Shown: piece after piece, positions 18,661-29,763 of the stretch
Numbering within the stretch: position 1 is the stretch's first letter
Layout of the letters: every line of letters starts with the position of its first letter
Source: Bostrychus sinensis
Lineage: Eukaryota; Chordata; Actinopteri; Gobiiformes; Eleotridae
DNA: 64,000 nt
Reading direction: 5' to 3'
Assembly (NCBI GenBank): GCA_020698575.1
Contig: CM036255.1
Span: 14,929,501 to 14,993,500, forward strand
The notes under the pieces: generated by a model
Database searches by the model: none
The model's input: the letters and a program-made list of their open reading frames with translations, nothing else
Told to the model about the DNA's origin: nothing
Program-made: the position numbers and the translations under genes

Positions 18661-20629
18661 TGAGAAAAGTGAAAGACTTCTAATAACGGTGCTCTTCATT
18701 TAGTCATTTTCAATGGGATCTGACCTTCCTCTACTGTCTATTATTGTACATAACATTCCTCCCTTGGGGTATTTCAGGATAAGTCAGGGTTGGTCAAAGC
18801 AGGTGAGTATTGTTTAGCAATGATGAGCAGCAAAGAACATTGTGTATGGTAAAATAGCCATTGTGCTAAGAACCAAAGTTCTTATACTGACAACTCAAAT
18901 CAAAAGGGCATAATGGAGTCTCTGCTTTTTTCCATCTAACTGAATTGTATCTCTCTGTCGCACTCACTGCTCTGTAGCTTATGTCTTCTGAAACCCATCT
19001 TTTTCTGTTTGTCTCCCATTTGTTGACTCATAAATACACAGGCAAGGCACAAGCAGAGTTTTGTGGGGTTAGTAAAGTGTCAGGAAAAAGAGCTGACAGG
19101 TAGGCATGTGATGGAGAGAAAAGGAGGAGAACTAAAAATTGAAGAGACCAAAATAGGACAATGCATAATATAAAGCTTAGATACTCTTCTCATCAAATTC
19201 ACAAAAAAGAGCTGACTGAAAACCTATTTTCCAGCTGTTACATGCACACAGCGGAAAATCATTTGCATTCTATTTCAGTAATATCTCAAATGCTTTCGGC
19301 ATACCAAGTTATGCCCAGGCCCTCATAAATAATTGAATCATTACACTAATGACTTCAAATACTTAAAATAGCATTCATCTTTTTTGTACTTGCTTTATGA
19401 GTTATTGGAAGCTTGCATTTTTTTATAGCATATACTTTTAATTTTTTTTTATTTAGGGCAAGAAAGAAAAGTAAAAACACAAACATCAACACAGTCCTGA
19501 TAAAATTTGTCGAATTACAAAGAATAGTCTGAGAGTTCTCATCAAGTAGCAGTGATTTCTTCCCCATGGACACACCAGGAAATAGTCTGTAGCAGAAGCA
19601 TGCATTAAACACATTTCTATCCACTGAAAATAAGTTCTCATGGGATCTTAACATTAAAGAGAGAAATGGCAAGAACTTACAGTTGAGTTGTGTGTAGGAA
19701 GAGGAAGTGCTGTAAAATGTGAGCTATATATAATAATAATAATAATGTTTGGACCTAACCTACAAAAATCATTAGTGTGTTTTGAAATAGCTGTCTCTCA
19801 GCAGGAGTTCTTTCTATCTATTCTATACACTCTGATGTGTTTCACTCTTTTTTTTCCTGCCATAACACATAGGCTTGTAGTGCTGTGACTTGTTACAGAG
19901 CAGCAAGTTGTACGTTTACAAGCTGGTTATTTTTTAAACTATTGCCAGAGCTATCTTGTCTGTCACTTCTTTTGGTCTTTGTGTGTCGCAAATATTTAAG
20001 AGTTAACTTGACTACAGTAACTTAATTTATGGGCAGGGTTTTTCTGACTATATTTGTTAATTTGTAAAGTTGGAGTGTTAAATTGCACTGACTTAACATT
20101 TAGTTATATTACTAAAGACCCAGAACAATTGAACGGAGCAATAATCCAAGTCAGCAATCGTACTGGGAGGCCTTAATTTTGCCACATAATCCAAGTATAC
20201 TCTTCATGTATGTACTGACAGCTGTGACTTGTTACAGGGCAGTAAGTGATGCTCCACAGATGAGCATGCCAAGCCCCCATGGCAGAGCAGGGGCCTTGAT
20301 CTCTGGCACAAATACTTTGGCTTTGGCACACTGGCACACTGGCACACAGGGAGGTGGGAGGGCTGGAAACCTGGACAGACCTGAGCCTACCATTTTGCCC
20401 ATCTGCTGCTTCAAATTTCATAACAACAGACTAGCATATTAATGTGTGTCCTCTGTGGTTTCATATCACTAGTGGTTGACAGTATGAGTGGCATACAATC
20501 ATGTATGGAACTACAAATGGACAAGGCAGCCCAGTCAATATGACAGAAAAAGGCCCTTGCCCTTATCCAGCACTATTGATTGGATGTTTAATTGATTGCA
20601 GTGTGACCAGCCTAATTAAATAAATTTCT
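18661..20629. other. Non-coding stretch with small repeats
   Basis: No gene recognised. GCTGTGACTTGTTACAG with similar flanks occurs at about 19884 and 20221 in the same orientation. A 10-bp unit TGGCACACTG is repeated about three times near 20325-20350. Confidence 0.5.
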
Positions 20630-20800
20630 TCATTTCTTCATTGCACTGCTTATTCTATGCTGGGTCAAAAGGTGCTGGAGCCTGTCCTGGATGACAGTCA
20701 GTCAATTGAATGGCCAACACTAAAAGACGTACACCACTTACACTTAACAATTCACCTATACATTACATGTATGTCTTTGGAAAGTGGGAAGAAGTCAAAA
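20630..20800 (-). mobile_element. SINE/L2-derived fragment
   Basis: Contains CACTGCTTATTCTATGCTGG, GGTGCTGGAGCCTGTCCTGG, AACAATTCACCTATACATTA and ATGTATGTCTTTGGAAAGTG, the reverse complement of a widespread fish retroposon 3' region, diverged. Confidence 0.65.
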
Positions 20801-20854
20801 GAGAGCTGTTGTTTGGCTTGTTTCTCTTCAAACAACATAACTCAAGCAGTTGTA

Positions 20855-20965
20855 GTCGGATATGAAAGAAAGGTTTGTATTTGGTGTTTGGATCTGGATC
20901 ACTGTCTGGATCTATTATAAAAGGTTTATTCATTTCCATTGTGAGATAGGGTCAATTTTGTCTGT
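20855..20965 (+). repeat. Dispersed repeat family, copy 1
   Basis: GAAAGGTTTGTATTTGGTGT, GGATCTGGATCACTGTCTGG, CATTTCCATTGTGAGATAGG. Related copies with the same word order occur at 22436, 25145, 31264 and 44605 (+) and 42225, 57985 and 61420 (-). The class of this family is unknown to me; it is non-coding. Confidence 0.6.
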
Positions 20966-21590
20966 TAGCAACACCACTCAACCAGATCTGGGTTACTTTA
21001 CAGGGTGTAAATTTAATGCCTTACCTGAAGTCTGTGCTCCATTTGTGCCTCTGATTATTTTTTATTATTTGCTATGCATTAACAGGTTTGTACTCCATAT
21101 GAAATTTATCTTTAATGATGTGGGAAGCAGTGCAATGAATGCAAACAGAAGACAGTCATTTCTATGTGACCTACATGTCTAAAACCCTCCCACACACCAG
21201 AAATATTTATATCATTAATACATGTAGTGTGCATTCTCATTTGACCAGTAGGATGAAGCTACCCATGCATCAAATCTGTATCTGCTTTGTTGTACGCTCC
21301 ATATTCAAACACTCAAGTCATGTTTTTGAGCAAAGCCTTTAGACTCTTAGCAGAAACACGTGCCAAAATAATGGACAGGGGAGAGGGAAAAATAAAACAA
21401 AGTAGAATTTGCATTACATGAGTTGTCCATTAAATATTCATATGGAGGAGTTTTATGGGCCCAGCGCATAGTGGCTGAAGAGGGATTTGTTGAAGGCTGA
21501 TATGAGACAAAAGGAAGCAAGTGTCTGGGCTTTAGCTTCTCTTGCATGCATTCCCTCTTTATTATAGTGTGTTATCTAACAAAGATGTTA

Positions 21591-22356
21591 TGGAGGACCG
21601 TGAGCTCCACACGAAAAGGAATAATGCTTTTATTAAAAGAGTTTTTAAAAGAGCCTTTAATAAATGGATTACTAAATGCTTTTATTAAGAGTTTTTAAAA
21701 GTTTATTTAATAAAGAGATTACTAAATACTTTTATTAAGTTTTTAAAAGAGCGTTTAATAAATTGATTACTAAATGGTTTTATTAAGAGTGTTTAAAAGA
21801 GCCTTTAATAAACGGATTACTAAATGGTTTTATTAAATGAGTTTTTAAAAGAGGATTTAATAAATGGATTACTAAATGGTTTTAATAAAAGAAGGATTAA
21901 TAGCGCTTTTCTTAATCACTTAATCACTTTTCTTTTATTTAACTTTAGCCAGGAGGACCAGGAACGCCACGGAAAAGGTAAAAGGAGAAGCTAATCGGAG
22001 AAGCTAATATGTTTTGCAAATGCTTTTCTGAAAAGGTTTTGTAAATACATTTAGAAATTGGTTTCCTAAATGGATTAATGAATAACACTATTAATCCTTC
22101 TTTTATTAAAACCATTTAGTAATCCATTTATTAAATCCTCTTTTAAAAACTCATTTAATAAAACCATTTAGTAATCCGTTTATTAAAGGCTTTTTTTAAA
22201 ACTCTTTTAATAAAAGCATTTAGTAATCCATTTATTAAGTGCTCTTTTAAAAACTCTTTTAATAAAAGTATTTAGTAATCTCTTTATTAAATAAACTTTT
22301 AAAAACTCTTTTAATAAAAGCATTATTCCTTTTCGCGTGGCACACACGATCCTCCA
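21591..22356. mobile_element. 766-bp foldback element: long inverted repeat made of ~50-bp units
   Basis: Left arm 21591-21903 and right arm 22088-22356 are reverse complements over most of their length. Ends read TGGAGGACCGTGAGCTCCAC and, reverse-complemented, TGGAGGATCGTGTGTGCCAC, both followed by GCGAAAAGGAATAATG-like sequence; a TA dinucleotide flanks each side (21589-21590, 22357-22358). Each arm is a tandem array of a 48-52 bp unit built on TTTTATTAAGAGTTTTTAAA...ATTACTAAAT, five units left and four right. The 184-bp centre contains a partial copy of the element's own end (21951-21980). No coding capacity. TA flanks suggest a mariner-like mobiliser, but the evidence is only the dinucleotide. 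Confidence 0.9.
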
Positions 22357-22435
22357 TAAAATGTGTATTCAATAAGCATCTACCATATCAAGTGTAAAAG
22401 AACAGTTGGAAAGGAAAGGTAATGGTCAGATTTGC

Positions 22436-22530
22436 ATGAAATATTCAGGAAAGGTCAGTAATGAGCCATGGAAAGAATTATTAGTTTTTGGTGTGGATCT
22501 GGAACATTACCTAGGTCTAGGAATGTGTCA
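22436..22530 (+). repeat. Dispersed repeat family, copy 2
   Basis: ATATTCAGGAAAGGTCAGTA, ATGAGCCATGG, TTTTTGGTGTGGATCTGGAA: same order of words as at 31264 and 20855. Confidence 0.6.
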
Positions 22531-22727
22531 GTTTTGTCCCAGTCCTCTGCTGTTAATCACTGGTCCAAGAGTGGCCTGCTGCCCAGCTCCACCCTTGGTT
22601 CTTCCCCTCTGTTTCTGCCCACTCCCCTCCCACTTTTCCAGCATTTTTAACTATGGGCAGTGAGTAGGTTGAGTAAGGCCAGATGTAGGGGGCAAGTTAC
22701 TCATTTTAGACCAGTATAATCAGTGAC

Positions 22728-22900
22728 CGTTGTAGCTCAATAGAGTATCACCATTTTCCTCTGAAGGTCACAGGTTTAAATCCCAGCTGCCACAAAGGTC
22801 TAGCCAACAAGGATTACTAAGGGAGGAAAATATTTACATATGATGCCTTGGTAGTAGTCTGAGTGGTCCAAGTTTTGCTTAGTCTAAAGCCAAGCTCCCT
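22728..22900 (+). mobile_element. tRNA-derived SINE head
   Basis: GTTGTAGCTCAATAGAGTAT (A box region) and, ~30 bases on, AGGTCACAGGTTTAAATCCC (B box, diverged from GGTTCGAATCC) form a recognisable tRNA-like promoter. No cloverleaf is intact, so it is not a tRNA gene. The downstream body is weakly recognisable. Confidence 0.6.
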
Positions 22901-25144
22901 CAAGAGTAAATACATCCATGCACACATTTACATGCAGGTCACTGAGGGAAAAGCTGACACAGGGATAATGTGCTTTATGTTTGAGAACGTTTAGATGTAA
23001 CACTGACTCAATGGGCTTTCAAATAGCTGTTAACCTGCTGCCATACCATAAAAAGCTCTTGCATAGACATCTCTGGAGCCTGTTAAAACGGCCATTGGAG
23101 ACATTGGAAGACACTGTAAAATTCAGAGATATTTGCTGAATCACTGGACCATTTATTAGCTTAATTAATGTATTGTAAAATGGCCATTGTTATGATTGGT
23201 GTCTGCAGTTTCATTTACAGTCCATTACATTATTAAATTCTGCACATTCCATACATTCTCATCATTTCATGACAGCAAGAACAAGAGATGATGCTTTTTA
23301 CTAACTGTGTGTATTTCAAGAAGTATACAGTATGTCACTTTATCAATTTTGTCAGCCAAACATATTATAATAAAATATAAGTAAAACAAATAAGCCGTAG
23401 TTATAAAATGGATAATTGGGTTAGGGACTTAGTTTACCACATATGCTACTCTTCTGTTGTGGAATGACAGTGGACCTAGAAAACCATGCATCATATTTTG
23501 TTGTTATTGTTGAGAAAACTGGAGAAACTTGGACAATAGAACTGATTGATCTCTTTGACGTTGTAATTTTCACTGCTAGAATGTGCAGTGACCAATTGAG
23601 TTTACACATTTCTAAGTCTGAATGATCTGTCCATTGAAAAGTTTTCCATTTCAAATAATGTATAGCCCTTAGAAGTTTTTGGAGCATGATCACATATGGC
23701 CTCCCCTTTTTTTTTTCATGATACAGCTTTACCTTGCATTTGTGCGGACAGTGTTTATAAACAATAAGTTCAGGAAGGGTTTCTGAACCCATATTTTTAC
23801 AGTACAGAATGCCTCTTTCTAAAATGTGCCTTTTATACCCAGTCATTGTTCTGACCAGAACCTAATTAGTTGCAAAATGTCCTACTTACTGTTTTTATTG
23901 TTCATACTTATTCCATTGAATTTTGAGTCATTATTTTTCATGAACTAGAAAAATATTTCTGTTTTAACACCTGATATTGTGAGAGATGCTGATGATTTTA
24001 TCACCTTTTTATGTACATTTCACATCCTCACTTTTTTAGGAATTGGGGTTGCGCAAAAGTGCTATGTAATTCTTTAACTTTATATTTAAGCAAGTGACCA
24101 TACACTTACTACTTGGCATATGATACATAATGTTAAGGAAGTGCGCATTTAGTTTTATTTCATGAGCATTTTGCAGTGTTACTACTACTTTTATGTGACA
24201 ATGTGTTGAGTAGCAGGTGTGTTTTAACAAGGTTATCAAACTGCGTCCACCTGTTTATTATTCAACTGAGACATTTGTGAAAGGCCTATGGGCATCTGGT
24301 AAAGGCTGGGGATTAGTATCAGCAACTGTAGAACACATGGCCATGCTACAGAGGATGGGCACTGCGTCATGAGCACAGCACACACGCTCTTCCTATTTGC
24401 TGTGCATTAACGGTGATCCAGCAGCTTCCATAGAAGAGCTTCTGCTTTGAGAGGACTTATTGCATTTGTGTCTTTCTATCCAACATTTCTGATCCAAAAC
24501 ACAAACTGAATTATGAGGACAGATTATAAGAGGCAATTAGATTGAATGCCGTCATTATCACAGAGGGAAAGATTTGGATGTGCTTGCTGTAGAAGTAATT
24601 TTGATGCTAGAATTTGGTTATGGAGTTTTATATGCATTCTGTGTTTTCAATTAAATATATTACATTATTTTTGATTTCACTATATTTAGTTAGAAATTAT
24701 TTTTTGGATTGAAACTGTCAATTTATTGAACTTGCATAGAGCAAAGCAAGAACAAACAAGGCAATGCCTCTACATTGGGTTTATATTGTGTGTTGTAGGA
24801 CTATAAAAGTTTAATCAAAACGCTGGGATTTTGTACCAGATAGCCTTGCAGATGCTGGAACATGTTCCGTCTGTTGTTTCAAGTAGCATAAAAAACAACA
24901 TGGTCACTGCTTTGGGTAAAAATATTTAATTACATGGGGTTGGGTTGAAGACTGCACAGAATATTAGCATAAATGCTAAGTGTAAGTTTGCAGTTGACCC
25001 ATCAGTGCTGCTGGGGCAACCTGTCAGGAGTCCTAATGTGAAAACCATACATTTCCGGCTCAAACACTGGTTGCTAATAAATTGCGTTTTTTGCAGCCAC
25101 TTGCTTAGCAAGATTCTAAAAAGTTTGCATTTTGATGACATTTC
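22900..25144. other. Non-coding stretch, no gene recognised
   Basis: AT-rich unique-looking sequence. The minus-strand open frame 23421-23846 (141 codons) has no recognisable domain and ordinary AT-rich composition, so I treat it as chance. Confidence 0.5.
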
Positions 25145-25260
25145 TAAGATCAATAACGGGCAAAGGATGAAATATTTAGTTTTTAAATCCAAACTCCAGC
25201 CACAAGGGGAAAGGAACAAATTATTACTTTTGGGTGTGGACCACTATGAAATATAAATGT
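25145..25260 (+). repeat. Dispersed repeat family, copy 3
   Basis: GGGGAAAGGAACAAATTATT followed by ACTTTTGGGTGTGGACCACT matches the second half of the family seen at 22436 and 31264, diverged. Confidence 0.5.
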
Positions 25261-25654
25261 TTTGTGGTTCAGAGAATAGAAAATAAAGGCCCTGTCCCAC
25301 TGCGCCGTTTAATGATTCCCTCAGAAAAACAAAGGCGTATGTTTATTTGACATTTTTATGCGACAGATGGCGCTAGCCATTTCAAATTTCATTTCAAGTT
25401 TAAAATTTGCAACAGCCACCTTCAGATAGAAGTTGGCGGTTCTCATATGTTACTCTGGCATTTTTTGATGTTTTTATTGTTACTCTGGCAGAATCTTACC
25501 GGTTTTTAGACTTTTAAAAGCTGCGATTATTTAGGCTTTATAACGTCCTCATCAGGCTGTGTGTTCATGTGCCTGCGCCTATATAACAGACAGTATGCTT
25601 AACAATCAGAAGCAATGTAAAGGTTTTTTGAGATTCAGAAATTACTTTGGTCAG

Positions 25655-25780
25655 CCCTGCGACAAGCTGGCCCCTGTCTAGGGTGTACCCCGCCTACGGC
25701 CCAAAGTTACTGGGATAGGGTCCAGTCACCTGCGACCCCTGACAGGAATAAGTGGTAGAAAATGAATGAATGAATGAGAA
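25655..25780 (+). mobile_element. SINE/L2 3' tail
   Basis: CAGCCCTGCGACAAGCTGGC, CTAGGGTGTACCCCGCCTAC, GTTACTGGGATAGGGTCCAG, ACCCCTGACAGGAATAAGTG, ending in four AATG units near 25760-25775. This is the best-preserved copy of the tail shared by several retroposon fragments in the window. Confidence 0.8.
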
Positions 25781-26024
25781 ATTACTTTAGTTAGTAATAA
25801 TAATAATAAACAATATCTGTATCGCAAGAATCTAAATATATCGCAATAACTCTATGGTCTTCCATCTGACAGAGATTTACATTGAAGAATCATTTTCCAC
25901 CAGAGCCTTAAAAGAACATGTGTTGTGGCTAAATAAAAATGTTAAAGAAGTCCAGTTTTAGTGGTAATTTAATTCATTTTGTCACAGCTTAGCCTTGTTT
26001 TATTCCTGGTTTAGTCTGTTTTAA

Positions 26025-26750
26025 AGTTACACTGTGTCAGATTCCCGGTCTTGCGCCTCTAGAGGCCACAGGTGTCACTGCACTGTCGCAAAACATAAAC
26101 ACTAGGGCCCCTCCTCCTTCTGAAACTGTGCGAGCGTGCATCTATTTCCATCATTATTTCAACTTTAGTTGACCTGCTGCTACCTTTGGAAGTTTGGACT
26201 GGATCTTCTATAGAGTTAGCGCTAGCCTTAGCTTATCAACAAATATCGCGCAATGGTCGCAGTAAAAACAACTAATAACTGTATGAAAAAGCACGTTCTA
26301 AAGAAAAAATAAAGAGGCTAATTTACCTGCCCAACAATAAAGATGCAAAAACGTGATCCGATTTGCAGCCTTCTCTGTCTCTCATCTGACGCCAGCGAGC
26401 AAAAGTCTGTCCGATGTTGACTCTTGTCTGCGATCTGGTGCGGTCCCTTTCACATTTTCTTTTTCTTGCCTCGTCCGACATTGTCTTCATCTTCTTGTGT
26501 CCTTCGGCCCTGACGAACTGGCGAAAATAACAACGCTAAAAGTAGCTTCCTGGTTATACCTGCGCCTCAAGTTGTTCCCTGTCACGTGACTCTTCCTCAA
26601 CAGCGGAGCCAAGTTGCGAGGGCGGTTTCTCAGTACAGAAGCCCCACTCGGAGCAACAGATCGCGCCTCAGGCCTTATAATCGCTCAAAAAATCACAAAA
26701 ACAAGTCAGTATGCCCCACATATTTAGGAGAAAAGTTACACAGTGTAACT
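26025..26750. mobile_element. MITE with TTAA target duplication (726 bp)
   Basis: A perfect 13-bp inverted repeat AGTTACACTGTGT at both ends, flanked by TTAA at 26021-26024 and 26751-26754. TTAA duplications are used by piggyBac and Kolobok transposases. The short inverted repeat does not begin CCY as in most piggyBac elements, so Kolobok-like is possible. The interior is CpG-richer than the flanks and non-coding as far as I can read. It includes two plus-strand open frames (26353-26589, 26586-26852) without recognisable content. Confidence 0.85.
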
Positions 26751-26754
26751 TTAA

Positions 26755-29656
26755 GGTTTGATTTTGTTGCTGTTTTGACTTGTAACTACAGGAAATGTAG
26801 TGAATTTAACTTATGTTTGAAAAGTAGGCTTTATTTTCAAATATCACAATAATATCATTATCACAATTTTCAACATAGTTATCAAATACCGCATGTTTTC
26901 TCCATATTGTGCAGTCTTAGCGTGGTGCCTCTACACAATACAGTGAGAGGAGGAGGAAATAAACGCTTAATATATGACTGTTAAAATAAGCATAAGTAAA
27001 GAGATGAAGACTGGGATGTTCAGGAGTTTGTTGAGGCCACGCAGACTGGAAGCAGTCGACTGTATCGGTGGACAGAGGCTGATGTGACCCGGGTCTCGTG
27101 CACCTGACTAAGTCAAAGCAAGATGCAAAGGACCACCTTGTTCCGCATTTCCTTTTTTTTCCCCTCCAGTTAAGTGTCTCTTATATTTTCTGATGCTGCA
27201 GGTTATTACACTTTACAGGCACACTAAAGACACCAGTAGGCCTAGTTGTTTAATTATCCTCTTGTCATTACAATGGTGTGAATACAAATACCTAAAATCT
27301 GCAGAGAACAAATTATCCTGTCTCCACAGAATCTTAATATGCATAAAATGTGCTCCACCAGTAGTTCAAACGTCTAAAAACAAATTCTAAAATGTATGTG
27401 TTCATTATATTAATACTTGTTTTCTATCAAGTGTTAATGCTCCATCACATGCTTTAAATGTATACTGTAAACTGAATCTTGATTTAAAGAAATGTGTTCG
27501 TTACTCATACATAACCAGATGTTTCTCAGACGTATATAGACGTTACTCATGCTGTTCTATCTACAATCCATGGCCAAAACATTTGAATTTGCAGCCGTCT
27601 AACACCATCTAACATAAATATTTAGAGGCCCCATATCTTTACCATTGTGAAATAGCTGTCACATACTGTATCATGATAATTTTCAACATGCAAACTGACA
27701 TGTGCATGTGGTAAAATGTTAATGTGTGTATGAGTGGAGCCAATAACATAAGCGACATGTAAATCAGTCACTGCTGTGCCAGGCCATCTCTTGCTTTGTC
27801 GCTTGTATCGATTCATTCATTTCTCCTGCATTTGTTCTTTCATACTTTCATACTTGCCTGCCCCGTTCTTTCCCCACCCATTCTTATTATTTTAATGATG
27901 ACAGACTTATGCATTGGCTGGGTGCATGTAGAGTAATTATGGGGAAATGAACCTGTGGGATGCACGGGCCATTGACCAGCATATTGATTTTGACTGCCAC
28001 CACAAGCAATTAAACTTAAGCTGCTCACGTCTATAGAAGCCCCCACCTCTCTTTATCTCCACCCCTGCAAACACACTTAAACTAGATGCAAGGTCGGAGC
28101 AGAACTGTTAGTCAGCAAGTTTTTTCCAGGGCCCACAGCTTTCCTAAGAAGAAGGCGCAAAATCTTTTTTCTCTTTCTACTTTGTGAAAGCAAATACACA
28201 ATCCGTTTCCATGCATGACATAGCGCGAAGGCTGACACAATCTTGGCCTTGCCCTAGTGTGGAACCCATAGCCCAAGAACTCGACAACTGTTTTGACATG
28301 CCTTTATCAAACACTTCTGCCCCACGGCCGGTAGCAAGGCACCGACAACAGGGATATAATCCATCTGTCGAGCCATCTCTGAGTCAGAGAGTGCTTATCC
28401 ACAGGGATAGGTGTGAGTGTGCGGCTACGCTTGTTCTTCCGAATCAGTGTTAGTGAGAAGTTTTTCAAGCCAGAGCCAGAGGGATTGAAGGCTTCGAAAA
28501 GCAAGGTTAGGCAAGGGCCACAGTGCATCGTTTGAGGGAGGGATAGTGTGCACCCTCTAGGATGCTTACTGTAGTCCGCTTAAAATGTACTTTGTGTAGT
28601 GATACGCTAACTTTTTTAAGAACTTGGCATGCTTGATGTTAAAGTTAGATTTTTTTCCCCAAAAGATTTAGTTTACAGTTTTGTTTTGTTTTTCAGAAAT
28701 ATTTATTGGCCTTTATCTGTGCTTAAGGCATAAGTAGTCAACTTAAACACCTACTGTTTGGTTATAAATCTTTACTTCAATTTAGTTCAATAAAAGTGAA
28801 TTATTGGAAGTAAATGCACGTTATTTATTTCTCGGAGGTCACAGCCAATAAAGTACTTTTTTACTGAACCAGAAACAAAACTCAAGTTAATACAGAACCT
28901 TTTGGCATCCGAGTGTGCACACTTTGCAATTTATTTATTTTTTTATTTTTAACAATTTATAGTAGAAATTTCAAAAGTTCATGTGTTTCATTTTCAGCCC
29001 ATAGTCAGCCCATAGTAAACAATAGGAAAAAAACCCTTCTCCAGTTATGAGATTCAAATGGTTAAAAAAAATGGAAGAATATTTGATATCCAAGATTGGG
29101 GCTGACATTGACTTAAAACAAATTTAGAAAAATCTTCTACCAAATGAATAGACTCCACCTTGAGCTTGTCTCTTTTAGAAAATTGCAATTTAGTTTAGTT
29201 TACATTAATTTTGATTTATCTAGTTGTAGGTGCCTGTGCTTTTAGATTTTTCTTTGATATTCTGATATGATTTGGTGCTCTGTCTGCCATTAGTGAATAC
29301 ATACTTTTACCCTCTCTAGTGCTCTAGCATGTAAATGTGTTGAGCTGACAGTCCTTTCACTGTCTTAGTGGATACATCCTTTCGTGTCCCCTGTAACAGA
29401 AAGTGACATTCTCCCTACTAGCTTTGCATAAAAGATGTAAAAGGCAGGACAAACTGATCTCCTGCATATTTCTCATGCTTGCATTCATCAGATGTGACAG
29501 ATGACAGGATGTTTTACAAAGCTAATAGCACAAAATCAAAGCTAGCATTCCGTTTTTCTTATTCCTTTCCTTTAGACATCAGACCCTGACAGCATGTTAC
29601 TTCCATTTTGTTTGTGTTTCTCAGTTGGTACAAATGTTTCTACATTAAGTCTCTGG
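26755..29656. other. Non-coding stretch, no gene recognised
   Basis: No repeat family recognised. 27880-28070 (ATTA-rich words such as GAGTAATTATGGGG and CAAGCAATTAAACTTAAGC) and 28170-28520 have the texture of conserved non-coding DNA or an unknown exon, but nothing proves it. Confidence 0.45.
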
Positions 29657-29730
29657 TAAGGCCGGGCGATAAATTTTTTTTTTTTCGATTAATTCGAATT
29701 TGTAGGGCAGGTCGACTTGTTTAAGAAAAA

Positions 29731-29763
<33 letters not shown>

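Noticed and set aside
21591..22356. Bacterial-type or phage inverted repeat, or replication origin
   Set aside because: All surrounding elements are vertebrate transposons; the structure fits a foldback transposon.
22728..22800. tRNA gene
   Set aside because: A and B box-like words are present but the B box is diverged (TTTAAATCC) and no cloverleaf folds; it is a SINE head.
23421..23846. 141-codon open frame on the minus strand
   Set aside because: No recognisable domain, AT-rich ordinary codon use, no splice or poly(A) context; fits a chance open frame.
28184..28453. 89-codon plus-strand frame, possible exon
   Set aside because: No recognisable protein and no clear splice signals; composition could equally be conserved non-coding DNA.
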